From NCBI GenBank assembly GCA_948146395.1, contig OX411544.1, positions 91,946,901 through 92,010,900 on the forward strand: a stretch of DNA of 64,000 nt. The letters run 5' to 3'. The position numbers and the translations under genes were made by a program. This document shows positions 32,508 to 44,154 of this stretch, piece after piece. Numbering within the stretch: position 1 is the stretch's first letter; each line of letters begins with the position of its first letter. Under the pieces are notes generated by a model. The model was not told where the DNA came from, made no database searches, and worked only from the letters and a program-made list of their open reading frames with translations. Origin of the DNA: Fragum whitleyi. Taxonomy: Eukaryota > Mollusca > Bivalvia > Cardiida > Cardiidae.

Positions 32508-34504
32508 ATTGAAGACAGGTTTACCTGTCTTTCAATATAGGGATCGTCGCCATCGGATTCTGATAACAAACCTACATGTGTCATTACGCTCAAAAAAGTA
32601 GACCCATTCATAAAAATAAACGCGGCAAAAATAATCAATACTGTAGCAATATACCGTAAAATTTTGGTGCTGACCTAAATTCTGGCCGGGACCTCAGTGG
32701 AGTGAACACGTGATCTATGCAGAAGTTGCCTGCAGAAACGTGTTTTACATTCGTAAGTGGTGCTGTTTTAGGGCGTTTTCGGCTGCAATCTTTTGCATTT
32801 GCTCCAAATTTTCAATTGCATCCTACAACTGTTTTTATGCATAGCATTGGCAAGCTTTTTTCAGTTCCCCATTTTAGACTCCCTATTTCTCGAAAAATTG
32901 TGTGTTTGTGTGTCCTTAAGGTTGCTTTATTTATCCGTCTCCCGGGCCTGTCGTAGTGTAAATGGATAAAAACTAAAATAGCACAAGGCTATTTGAATAA
33001 ACTCGTAAACCCTTGGAATTTCCTAGGTTTGAATTTTTACTTGGATTTACGGAGAAATTTCGATGGCTTATCAAATTACTTTATTATTAGGTTTGTTTTG
33101 TCTATCCATATTGTACAGCATTCGGAACATCACTCGGTCATTTCCGTAAACGGCAACAGATCGTGATCGTGATATTCACTCGGCAATCATCGGGCGATCT
33201 CCGAAGTCTCAGATCTATCTAAATGTAGGTTACGGAATCGGCCGAGTTGTGACGAATGCTTTAAATTGGCCGAGTGGTGTCCCGAATGGCCTTTACAGTA
33301 GTACCACGCATGCGCGACCCCGGTTTTGAGTTTCCGCTGTTGTTTTCGACAATTTTCTGACAATAACAAAAACTGGTTTGGAAACTGGAATGGATTTATT
33401 TGTAACATTCTGGAGTGGACTTTGAAAGAATTCTACTCAAGGTGATCGTTAAATGAAATCCCGAGCTACAGCATTTTTCTACTCAAGGTGATAAATGCTG
33501 TAGCTCGGGATTTCATTTAACGATCTGTCATTTTGGCAGTTTTGTCAAAATTGATAGTTCACCGGATGGTTCAATCCGAATCTTGATCTGGAAAAGCAGT
33601 CCCGTGGAAAAGGCCTGAAAGGTTGGTTGTCTTAACAGGTTTATATATTATTTTTTTGTAAAAATAATTTTCTACTAAGTAAGACCATATGCAAGGAGAA
33701 TAACCTGAAATGGAGATCGAAATATCTCAATGGAAAAATAGAAATAAAATGTTTCACTCCTGGAAGAAACTTAAACGGTATTCATAAAAAAAGCTACAGC
33801 TATTGTACGGGAAAATACTTCTTCTTGATATTGACTTTGACTAGTAAAAGTATAAGAATATTGGTATTACTTTCATTGCTTCTTCTATGTGGAGATAATT
33901 AGTCAAATCCTTGATCAGATAATAATTGTAAAAGAAATTTGAACAAATTTCCAATTCAGGGCAATATTCACCATGGCAATGAAATGTTCAGCTCTTCATC
34001 AAGGGGTAAGCAATGTGTGTCATGTGGATTAACATTTTATTTAAGATTTTTACACATCCACTTAATAAGTTTGACTGGAAAAAAATTGGATTTGGATCAT
34101 ATTGGATTGCTGGGGATAATCTATACAATTTTATAAAACAGGGTTGCAATAATTCATATGAGTTTTTAGAATACAGGAATTGCCACCATATTTCTGTTGG
34201 TTAAATGAATATTTTTTATTTAGGATATTGAAAACTTACACTTTGGGATGAATAGCTATTATGAAGGCAGTTAAACTCTTGTTAAGCTTGAATTGGCAAG
34301 AGGGATAGGTTTATCTGGAAGTGATGAGTCTTCAAAGTAAAGCATATTCATTTGTTAGGAAGGTGCAGTTTCCATATGTAACCATCAATGATTGTTTTAA
34401 ATTTTTGATTCCCACTGAAGAGATCTTCTCAAAACGCCACAATTTTCATTCCAATTGTTAATATTCAGTCCTGTCTTCAATTCAGGCCTTTCAGGCCTTT
34501 GATT
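32508..34504 (-). mobile_element. 2-kb insertion (element Q) inside element T copy 2
   Basis: Copy 1 has CACATTTTTTATGTG at this point. Here five Ts precede the insert and TATGTG follows it, so insertion between two Ts without target duplication restores the exact original. Taken on the minus strand, the insert starts with AATCAAAGGCCTGAAAGGCC (a palindromic leader) and ends with an AGACAGGTAAACCTGTCT hairpin near its 3' border. That is the same end plan as the HINE families, though no GTCY tract or monomer array was found inside. Border sequences like its 5' end recur at about 28371 and 37600. No coding frame of interest is present; the 33-bp-arm palindrome lies within it. Confidence 0.65.
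33431..33525. repeat. Perfect palindrome with repeated loop (X-Y-X-Y' structure)
   Basis: X is TTCTACTCAAGGTGAT at 33431-33446, repeated exactly at 33477-33492. Y (33447-33476) is repeated as its exact reverse complement at 33493-33522. Including three bases on each side, the arms are 33 bp (33444-33476 and 33493-33525) around a 16-nt loop. This arrangement is the expected product of a template switch during replication, or it could be a library artefact. Confidence 0.95.
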
Positions 34505-35194
34505 TATGTGTTCTGCTGACAAAAAGCATGTCATAGACTTTCATCGATTCTGTTGACGACACTGATTACTTTCAATTGTCGACACGACGATGAACTTGAA
34601 AAGAACGAGTGAAAACAATGAGGAATAAATTTAACAATACTCGGCCTTAGAAACTTACGTACCTCCGCGGACATAGCGGAATATTATTGAATACACTATA
34701 GAGATTAGGTAGATTAAATCCGATAATCATAAATACTTTTCCATTCGGATTTGAAAAAAACGGCAAACTTCCCATCTTCTATTTAAATAGGGCATTTATT
34801 CTTACTAATAAATGAGACTTTTAAGCACAGCAGACATTATTTTGCAAAATCGTATTTCTGTAAGCATTATTCTCTCTCGCAAACACACCACCCCCTTTGA
34901 ATTTTTACTCCCCCCATTTGGCTACACCCATTGGGGAGCTCCCCCTCTTTTGGAAATTTCTTGATGCAACACTGTATTTTGTAACCGCTTTTATGATACT
35001 ATGATTTTGATAATCCAGTACACAACTTTTCAATTCTACACGATATCGGTTTACATTGAACCGGTCAAGTAAAGATATTGTTGATAAGAATTCAAGAGTG
35101 CTATTTGCAAACGGAATTAAATTCTGAACATCGATGTCAAATCAGTCAGCTAGGTTTTACTTTCGTTTTGAACTGAAGTGATAAGCTGGGTTTT

Positions 35195-36191
35195 TTAGCT
35201 CACCTGAGCACATCGTGCTCATGGTGAGCTTTTGTGATCATTGAATGTCCGTCGTCTGTCGTGCGTCGTGCGTCGTGTGTCGTGTGTCGTGCGTCGTCCG
35301 ACGTCAACAATTTAAGTGTTTACACTCTAGAGGCCACAAATATGATCCAATCTTCATGAAACTTGGTCAGAATGTTGGTCAGGTCATGAGGATGAACCCT
35401 ATTGAAAATGGGAAGGATCCATACCATATCACAGGAAAAGGGGCCTTAATGACAATTTTCTTGTTTACACTCTAGAGGCCACATATATGGTCCTATCATC
35501 ATGAAACTTGGTCAGAATGTTGGTCAGGTCACAAAGATGATCCCTATTGAAAATGAGAAGGATCCATGCCATATCACAGGAAAAGGGGCCTTAATGACAA
35601 TTTTCTTGTTTACGCTCTAGAGGCCACAAATATGACCCAATCTTAATGAAACTTGGTCAGAATGTTGGCCAAGTAACAAGGATGAACCCTATCGAAAATG
35701 GGAAGGATCCATGCCATATCACAGGAAAAGGGGCCTTAATGACAATTTTCTTGTTTATGCTCTAGAGGCCACAAATATGGCCCAATCTCAATGAAACTTG
35801 GTCAGAATGTTGGCCAAGTTACAAGGACGAACCCTATTGAAAATTGGAAGGATCCATGCCATATCACGTGAAAAGGGGTCTTAATGACAATTTTCTTGTT
35901 TATGCTCTTGAGGCCACAAATATTGCTCAATCTTCATGAAACTTGCTTAAAATGTTGGTCAGGTCACAAAGATGAGAAAATAGGAAAGATCCATGCCATG
36001 TCATGGGAAAAGGGACCTTATTGATATTTTTTTGTTGTAAGTCTAGAGGCCACGATTTTGGCCCAAACTTCATGAAACTTGGTTTTGTATTGAAATTATC
36101 TCCTTTATGACATCTGCCTATTTAATTGATGTGATTTCCTAGGGGTCAAAGAGACTCAGGTGAGCGATCTAGGACCATCTTGGTCCTCTTG
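35195..36191 (+). mobile_element. HINE-like element, family B, copy 4
   Basis: The leader AGCTCACCTGAGCACATCGT...GGTGAGCT follows a T-run; the tract is GTCCGTCGTCTGTCGTGCG and similar. Five or six monomers of about 145-150 bp have CTAGAGGCCACAAATATG, AAACTTGGTCAGAATGTT and GGAAAAGGGGCCTTAATGAC. The 3' end is CTCAGGTGAGCGATCTAGG, then an AGGACCATCTTGGTCCT hairpin and CTTG, ending at 36191 before TT. Confidence 0.85.
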
Positions 36192-36465
36192 TTTCTTCTA
36201 AAAATAGATTATTCAGAGGTTGGGTTTTGTGTAGTGTTTATACTTTGCATATCTGTCCAATTGCTTGGACCACTAACCGCTTATATTAATATGAATTGTC
36301 TTGATCATTGAAGTTTGAAACAAAAACTAGATCTACATGCACTAATGAACATTATCAGGAATTTGAACCAGGTTTTTGTTTTAATTTGATATTCTCTATG
36401 CATGAATGTATGAATAACATTTGACAATTGATACACCTTGAACTAGAAATTGATATTGTCTCCTT

Positions 36466-37138
36466 TTAACCCTTTCCCAAACAAGACCGGGTTTTGACGC
36501 CCGTTACGAAATAGCTTGGAAAAACATTGAGACAAAAGAAGAAAATGCTGATAGTCAGGATTTTCTCCTTTTTATGCCCCCGATAGGGAGGCCTATAGTT
36601 GTTTACTTGTCCGTCTGTACGTCCGTCATTCCGCCCAAAAACTTTAACAATGGCCAAAAACTTTAACATTGGCTATAACTTCCTTATTACTTAACATATT
36701 CACTTCATATTTTAGTACAACATTCCTTGGCACATTAACTTTTTGTAGGCACATACTTTGATGACCTTGACCCCTGGATGACCTTGACCTTGTGACAATC
36801 AAAGTCCAAAAAGTTTAACATTGGCAAAAAAACTTTAACATTGGCCATAATTTCCTTATTACTAAGCATATTCACTTCATATTTTAGTACAACATTCCTT
36901 GGCACATTACCTTTTTGAAGGCACATACTTTGATGACCTTGACCCCTGGATGACCTTGACCACATGACGATCAAAGCGGTGTCGGGGGCATTGTCATCTT
37001 ACAGTGACAACTCTTGTATCTCAATATTTTCTGAGCTATATTGTACATCCATTACACCTGCATTAACTTTTGTTTTTCTTTCTGCAGCAGATTTTGAAGT
37101 GAACCACCCTTAAATGTTGTTGTTTGGGAAAGGGTTAA
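36466..37138 (+). mobile_element. P1 TTAA MITE interrupted by a HINE
   Basis: The left end TTAACCCTTTCCCAAACA with GACGCCCGTTACGAAATAGC matches the complete P1 copy. The right end GTTGTTTGGGAAAGGG with TTAA lies at 37135-37138. Between them sits family C copy 4. A second P1-like right end (GTCGTCTGCAACCC to TTTGGTTAA) follows at 37147-37201, so the right border may be further on. Confidence 0.65.
36571..37016 (+). mobile_element. HINE-like family C, copy 4, inside a P1 MITE
   Basis: The leader ATGCCCCCGATAGGGAGGC, a short GTCCGTCTGTACGTCCGTC tract, two diverged monomers with CCTTGACCCCTGGATGACC, and the family C 3' end GGGGGCATTGTCATCTTAC with the TGTCA/TGACA hairpin and CTTG at 37013-37016. 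It has two monomers where copies 2 and 3 have none and copy 1 has ten. Confidence 0.82.
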
Positions 37139-37201
37139 TATATTTTGTCGTCTGCAACCCTTTTCAAATTGTATCACCCCAAAATTTCGCCGTTTGGTTA
37201 A

Positions 37202-39518
37202 TTGTTGATAATCATAAACCTAAGTGCAATAAAACACTGGATGCTCAGATAGTGGTGGGAAATCGATGTGTAGGTGTTGCATCCATCACAATATTGCATA
37301 CTGTTAAAAGTGCTGTACAACTACATTCGATCAGTCAGATTCTGCTTAGAATCTGCCAAATAGAACCCTTGAATTGATAGAAAAGGCTTAGCATCTGAAA
37401 TTGAACAGCAACCTGAACAAAAGGAGCTTGTAATTCAGCTGTTTTTAGATCAGTAAGTGCTTGGGGTGAGCTATTGTGATCTCTTATCATCCGTTTGCCT
37501 GTAAACAATACTGTCGGGTTATTCTTGTCTCAAAATCAGAGTTATTGATCACAAATAACCAAAGTTCCAAAATACCATGGTATCATCCTCATGGCGACTT
37601 TCAGGACCTTCAGTCCTTTGATTTTTTGTTTTTCAAATGCATTCCCATATTGACCTCTGTCGGATCTAATCAGTTTTTTAGATATTTATTTTACGAAATT
37701 CTCATGTGGTCCTTTTTGACATGTCACATATTCATATTCTTACAGGTCATCACAGAGACAGATGCCACATATAGCACAGATTACAGCGGAAATAATTTAG
37801 AACATTCAGACTTATGTCATGCCAAAAATGCCTATCAGCTCTGATTGACCAGCAAACCATTGTTATATTTGTTGTGAATGATAAATGGGAGGGAAATTTG
37901 TGACGTAGATATCTATGTAACACAGTTGTGGATAGGTTTTTGAAATGGATTCAAAATTTTCAAACTGTTGCTGATATGGTTCACAAAACAATTCTTCAAC
38001 TCTTCCCTGTGGGGATCAGTCAGTTTTTTTTGTCTAATGTTGTTTGTCTGAGGTACACGTTTATAACTCTTGAATTGGAAAACAAATTACCTCACTGAAG
38101 GTAGATAATTGTTGGTTAATCTTTTCCGAAATAATACTTTTTCACACCTCCTTAAGTGAAAGACATGAAAAAACATTGTGGAAAATAAAGAAATTTCTCC
38201 ATTTCTCAACCAAGAAATACCAAAACATTAAAATTGCATGAACTTGAAATTGTTGTCTGCAACTTCTTTCAATTTGGACCAGTCTAAAGTTTTATCATCT
38301 GGATTAGTCATTTTATTCATATAACAGTTTATTTTGTGTAAGAAAACATTGTGGAATAACAACATTGTGGAATAATAAAATTTAGCTGGTTATTTGGTTT
38401 TCATCTTTATTTCTTTCTGTCATCTAATACAAATAAATTAAGTATGAAAGCTAAATAATCCTGGTCAATTTTTTACTGAAGTGTGTCAAAATCCCCTTTT
38501 CAACATAACAGTATGGTGAGCGACTGAATTACCATATCTTCAGCTTTCATACAATAATTTGGTCACTTACCAATAACGTATGTGATGTACTTTTCTAAAA
38601 TTTAATATTTTTGCAGCTGTTTAGAGAGAAAACTCAAGGTACTGTCACAGTCTTGGTGTTGTCGATGCAATCTTTGAGAGACGATATTTGCAAAAAATGA
38701 CATTTTATATTTCTGGTATTATTATAGATACCTACTTGAAACTCAAAATATACATTCACTATCAAAGAGCAATCTTTTCTGTCAATAGAGGGAATTTCTA
38801 AGTAGTAAGCTCTTTTTTTCAAATTCGTCTATCTTTGAGACTGCAATTCAAAGGCAGCCTCATGTATTGCTCTTATTTGAATATGTAACCCATCCAGGAA
38901 CTCTGCAAAACTAATATTTGAAAATAGAATGGGCCAAGCAGAGGCCAACTAGAGATTGCATTTAAAAAAGGTAATAAGGTAGAATAAACATCCAATTAAA
39001 ACTTCTTGAAACAAACATAAGCTTTGACTCAAGTTGGACTGCGCAGACTGCCAAGATTCTTTTTACACTTCCAAATTGTCCCTTTCCACTTAGCGAGCCA
39101 CATATTTTTGTTGAAAGTTACAATTTTCCTAATTTCTAGGAAGAAAATTTCATAATTTTTCATTGTCATCAGTATTGTTAACAATTGCAGAGGAAATCTT
39201 TCAGCATTTTTTAGAATTTGACCCCTACCAAAACGTTTATCAGTTCTTCAGTCAAACCCTAGAAATTCAGATATTATTTAAAAATTATTAGATTAACCTT
39301 CAAACTGAATAGCTTTTGTCAAATAGCCCCCTTTTGTTATCAAATGAAGAATATCACATAGAAAAACCATCATTTTAATGACTTTGAACTTTTCATGTGA
39401 CATCAAACATAATTATTCCCCCCTCCCACACAGACACACATTTTCTCCCCTGAATTAAGATTTTCCTTTTCTTAATATTTTTCAAAATGTGACTTTGACC
39501 TTGCAAAATAAACATTAT
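37202..39518. other. Mostly gene-free spacer with small repeat remnants
   Basis: A decayed family B leader (AGATCAGTAAGTGCT...GGTGAGCTATTGTGATC) lies at about 37446-37482. A P1 fragment (TTGTCTGCAACTTCTTTC to TTTATCATCTGG) lies at 38250-38302. At 37746 a pyrimidine-rich stretch and CAG precede an open run of about 32 codons to a TGA; it could be a small terminal exon but nothing supports a product. Otherwise no feature is seen. Confidence 0.45.
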
Positions 39519-41089
39519 TAGTCCCCCACCGGTTACCGGTTGGGGGACTATAGGTTTGCTCGATTCCGTCTGTCCGTCCGTCCGTCCGTCTGTCTGTCCG
39601 TCCGTCCGTCCGTCCGTCCGTCACACTTTTGTCCAGGCTATATCTTCTAAACCATATGTGCTAGCAACTTCAAACTTGGTACACTTATAGATCTCATTGA
39701 GGAGAAGTGTCATGTTCAAGAACCGTTACTCTGCCACGCCCACTTTTTGAGTTATTGCCCTTTGTTGTTTTTACCCTTACATTCTAGTCCGGATCATATC
39801 TCCTAAATTATGTGTGCCAGCAACTTCAAACTTTGTACACTTATAGATCTCATTGAGGAGAAGTGTCATGTTCAAGAACCATAACTCTGCCACACCCACT
39901 TTTTGAGTTATTGCCCTTTGTTGTTTTTACCCTAACATTCTTATCCGGAACATATCTCCTAAAGTATGTGTGCTAACAACTTCATACTTTGTACACTTAT
40001 AGGTCTCAATTAGGAGAAGTGTCATGTACAAGAACCGTTACTCTGCCATGCCCACTTTTTGAGTTATTGCCCTTTATTGTTTTTACCCTTACATTCTTGT
40101 CCGGATCATATCTCCTAAATTATGTGTGCTAGCAACTTCAAACATTGTACACTTATAGATCTCATTGAGGACAAGTGTCATGTTCAAGAACCATAACTCT
40201 GCCATGCCCAATTTTTGAGTTATTGCCCTTTGTTGTTTTTACCCTTACATTTTTGTCCGGATCATATCTCCTAAACTATGTGTGCTAGCAACTTCAAGCT
40301 TGCTACACTTATAGATCTCATTGAGGAAAAGTGTCATGTACAAGAACTGTTACTCTGCCATGTCCACTTTTTGAGTTAATGCCCTTTGTTGTTTTGAGTC
40401 TTACATTCTTGTCCGGATCATATCTCCTTAACTATAAGTACTAGCAACTTTAAACTTTGTACACGTATAGATCTCATTGAGGACAAGTGCCATGTACAAG
40501 AACTGTTAATCTGCAACACCCAATCTTTGAGTTATTGCTTTTTTTGTTTTTACCTTTACATTTTTGTCCGGATCATATCTCCTAAACTATAAGTACTAGA
40601 AACTTCAAACTTGCTACACTTATAGATGTCATTGAGGACAAGTGTCATGTACAAGAACTGTCACTCTGCAGTGTCCACTTTTTGAGTTATTGCCCTTTGT
40701 TGTTTTTACTTTTACATTTTTGTCCGGACCATATCTTCTAAACCATCAGTGCTAGAAACTTCAAACTTGCTACACTTATAGATATCATTGAGGACAAGTG
40801 TCATGTACAAGATCTGTCACTCTGCCATGTCCCTTTTTTGAGTTATTGCCCTTTGTTGTTTCTATCCTTACATTATCATTCTTCTCCGCCCACTTTTGGA
40901 GTTTTTGTCATTGGTTGTTTTTACTCTTTTATTTTTGTTTGGGACATTTTGTTCAAAACCTAATGTGCTAGCAGCTTCAAATTTTATATACAGTTATAGA
41001 TCTAGTAAGTAGGAAGTATATTATAAGAAAGGATTTTTTGTTATCCGGTGGGGGACTCCTGTATTGCATCGCAATACGACATGCACTTG
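39519..41089 (+). mobile_element. HINE-like element, family E
   Basis: The leader AGTCCCCCACCGGTTACCGG...GGGGGACT is a long palindrome. A GTCY tract of about 50 bp follows (39568-39621), then eight monomers of about 156 bp marked by GAGTTATTGCCCTTTGTTG (39749, 39905, 40061, 40217, 40371, 40528, 40686, 40838). The 3' end repeats CCGGTGGGGGACT, then a TATTGCATCGCAATA hairpin and CTTG at 41086-41089 before TTTT. The monomer is homologous to that of the minus-strand elements at 53-57 kb, although the leaders differ. Confidence 0.86.
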
Positions 41090-41172
41090 TTTTCATATGC
41101 ATGCCAGAGTCTTATTTCTTTTGGTTTATACCTGCAAAAGGCCAATCGTAAGCTTTGGCTAGTCGATTTGCT

Positions 41173-42726
41173 GGGAACCAGTCAAACCGGCCCCTCGTCA
41201 AACCGGCCCCGGGTAAAACCGGCCCCAAATCGTTCAAACCGGCCCCTCAAAACAGCCAAACCGGCCCCTTTATCCCTCAAAACGGTCAAACCGGCCCCTT
41301 ATCAGCCAAACCGACCCCAAATCGGTTAAACCGGCCCCATTCTTTAGATTCGAACGAATACCACGGCGACACAATTTTTTTATTTCCATGTTGTAATGAA
41401 CGGCAAAAAAAAATAGTATCTATACTACCATACATGATGATTCGACTTTATTTATTTGAAGCTAATGGATTAATTAGCAGTGTTTGTCCAATAATTGTCA
41501 ATTTACATTAAGAAATGGTCACTAAATATAATATGATTTTAAATGTAGTTGTCAATTAAGCAATCTTGATTTGACTGAAATCATGGCGTTTACGGCTTTC
41601 AATCCAACCAATTTGCCGGCGAGGTCCACTAAAGTATAGGCGGTGTGTTTTATCCGACAATCTACAAACCAATGTTTCTTAGGACTACCACTAATGACAA
41701 CGACCCAGACTAGTTTCAGTGAACAATAGACTAACAATATTTTATGTGTAGGGTTCATGAATTTTGGGACTTACGATATTCTGGTTAACCCATTCCCACA
41801 CAATGACGCTTTCTGACGCCCCTGATGAAAAACACTTGGGAAAGCATTGTATAAAATGAAGAAATTGTGAGTAACAAGCTATTTCTTCATTTAACACAAT
41901 TGAAAACAAAAACGGCTAAAATTTTATCACCTTTGAATTGTCGGCTGCAACTTCTTTAAATATGGACCAGTCTAACTTTTCGTAATCTGGTAATGGGTTA
42001 AATCTGTCCTTGTGACAGACAACAACAGCAACATGTTTTCATATAATCTAAGCCCTTTATCACGCAACAAATTTCCTCGATTTTGACAATTGCAGTCGAT
42101 ATTTGGCCTGTAAACCAAATTATACCAAAAACACTGTGAGTAGAGTTTATCTTGTCTCACATTATTTTTATATTTAAGAAGAAATAGGGATAGGAGGTGC
42201 GATAACCGGTTAAGAAAACATGCTTAAAATGTTTCGATGTTTTGTTTCTGAGTCTTTTTTCAAACGCAACCAATTTCTTTTTCAGAATTGTTTTCTATGT
42301 TATCAGTACAGTATCTTTGGTGTGCAACTTACTTGGTAGAAAGCATCGTAGGAAAATAAGGAAATGTTTATCACAAACAACCTCTTGTTTTCTTGCATTG
42401 TTTTCTCTGTTATGAAATATTTGGTCTTTGGCAAATAATTGATTGTTTGGAAAAGGCCTAAATTGTCTTAGAATTTACTATATTGAGGTTAAATAGTTAA
42501 TTAATAAACGTTTAAACTGAACAACTTCTTTTATGTTTATCAGTTTCATAAGTTAGTACTTAAAACCATTTACGGAGGTCTTTATAATAAATACTTATTT
42601 AATAATATCCTCAGACTATAATGTGGGGCCGGTTTGGGGGCCGGTTTTACCGATAAAAAATCGATAATGGGGCCGGTTTGACCGATTTGGGGCCGGTTTG
42701 ACCGGGGGCCGGTTTGACAGTAAAGC
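41173..42726. mobile_element. Inverted-end element with AAACCGGCCCC arrays, possible 9-bp TSD
   Basis: The left arm (41181-41340) has eight copies of AAACCGGCCCC (one with a substitution). The right arm (42626-42718) has five inverse copies. The outermost inverse match is GTCAAACCGGCCCC. CGATTTGCT lies at 41164-41172 and again at 42727-42735, each 8 bp outside the matching arms, so a 9-bp TSD and a 1,554-bp element are likely. A TSD of 9 bp would fit Mutator-like elements. A P1 MITE has inserted inside it. Overlapping frames of 93 and 118 codons through the left array are repeat products rich in Pro and Asn. Confidence 0.72.
41785..42001 (+). mobile_element. P1 TTAA MITE, complete reference copy (217 bp)
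   Basis: The left end is TTAACCCATTCCCACACA; the right end read inversely is TTAACCCATTACCAG. TTAA is at both borders. The interior has AAATGAAGAAATTGTGAG facing CTATTTCTTCATTT, a central hairpin. The window holds at least eight complete or partial copies (1, 4.6, 15.1, 18.2, 28.5, 36.5, 38.3 and 41.8 kb). Border type and TTAA target suggest mobilisation by a piggyBac-like transposase, which is not in the window. Confidence 0.85.
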
Positions 42727-42735
42727 CGATTTGCT

Positions 42736-44150
42736 ATGGTTAGTTTAATAAAAAATATTTTTTCGCCCGTGAACATTTTTTGCCAATATCGTGTGCAAAT
42801 ATGTATCTATGACAAGTCCTGAAAGTTTTGCCCAGTTTCCTATAATACTTAGCGAGAAAATGAGATTTCCCTTTACCCTGGTAATGAAATCCACGTCAAA
42901 TATTCGCCATTTTCAAATTTCGTCATCAATAAAATCGTAGCTTGTCAGCCTTAAAAAATAAGGCCATGATATATTCTTAGACATAGGTTTTATATCATGT
43001 TTTCTCCAACAGCATCTCCTGCAGCAATTACTTTTGGTTTTATGAGTCTAGAAAAATATTTTCTATTTTTTGTGAATTTTCCTTTAACGCACCCCTTATC
43101 ACTGGTGAAATTTCGTGATTTTTCGCTTTCTGTAATACCAAAAGAACATTTTTAGCGACCAATTTTCTTTTTTTCATTGTTAAGTAAGACCCAGAGGTAT
43201 AGTACCTTTCCAAAGAAAAAATTAGCGCGTTTGCTCAAATAGTTTCGGAAGATAAGTGTTTTCCCTTTACACACATCGGGTAAAATAGCATCCTCTTGTT
43301 CAAGGAAATACATACCAAGCGTCCCTTTGAAACGTTTATATCCCCATTTTCTTTGCGCGATTGTGTCGCTCTTACCAAAGATGACATTGTGTAATCACTT
43401 TTGTTCTGTTAATGTTGTATTGGTTGAAATTAATTAGCAAAATAACCCTTATCTATAAGAAAAAATGCAAATTTCGCGATTGCTTATAGCGACGACTTTT
43501 CCATTTTTTCACAAATATGTCCTGATTAGAAAATAATGTAGCAAACACTTTGGTGAAAATTTCCAGTGTGGTCAGTTCCATAGTTTTCAAATATTAAGCT
43601 TTTCCCTTATCCTGTTTAACAGAAAAAGCCATTCGACTTCCACCATTAGCGCTAGAAATCCATTTAAAATGTTTACATGTGTACTTAATTTGCATTTATT
43701 GTGCTCTTTCGTCTTCGCAGAAGTTTGTTCCCTCAAAACAAGACCTAGTTGTATTTCAAACGGTATGATTCTAGTGATTTTGTGAGAATTTTAAGCCTTA
43801 TCTTTCAAAGAATTTCAAAATAATTCTTTTTTAGACCAGAGTGACACCTTATGTCAATATACTTTCTTTGAGAAGGCATTAAAACACGCCACACTGCATT
43901 ATGGCAATTTGTTGAAAATTGTTTAGAAATCAGTTTCTTTGTCCAGGAGCTATAGCCTTTTTAGTTCCCTTTTCTCGTGTTAAAAAGAATGGCCTTCAGT
44001 GTGTATAACACACCAAGTGAACGGTATTTGAAACGCGTACACCAATAATTCTACACAAACTGTTATCTATGGAACGCCTTAACTGCCTTACTGTATTTTC
44101 TGTACAGTCTGCATTTCGATATGTACAAAAGCCATTGTATTATGTAGGGA
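42736..44150. other. Gene-free region, possibly an old 160-210 bp tandem array
   Basis: Phrases like TTTCCCTTTACC, TTTCCTTTAACG, TTTCCCTTTACAC and TTTTCCCTTATCC recur at about 42869, 43079, 43263, 43445 and 43605. Spacing of 160-210 bp suggests a strongly diverged tandem array. No leader or terminus was found. Confidence 0.35.
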
Positions 44151-44154
44151 AGAA

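Larger units (their letters stand above)
32151..34974. mobile_element. Element T, copy 2, split by a 2-kb insertion
   Basis: The left part (32151-32507) and right part (34505-34974) together reproduce copy 1 with only a few substitutions and small indels; copy 1 lacks 13 bp present here near 34600. The termini are CAGTGTTGCATCC and, at the right, GATGCAACACTG. The flanks give TATTT on both sides, a possible 5-bp duplication in AT-rich sequence. The high identity of the two copies implies recent spread. Frames running through it are not coding. Confidence 0.82.

Noticed and set aside
41048..41511. Two proline/asparagine-rich frames of 93 and 118 codons
   Set aside because: Low-complexity translation of the AAACCGGCCCC repeats.
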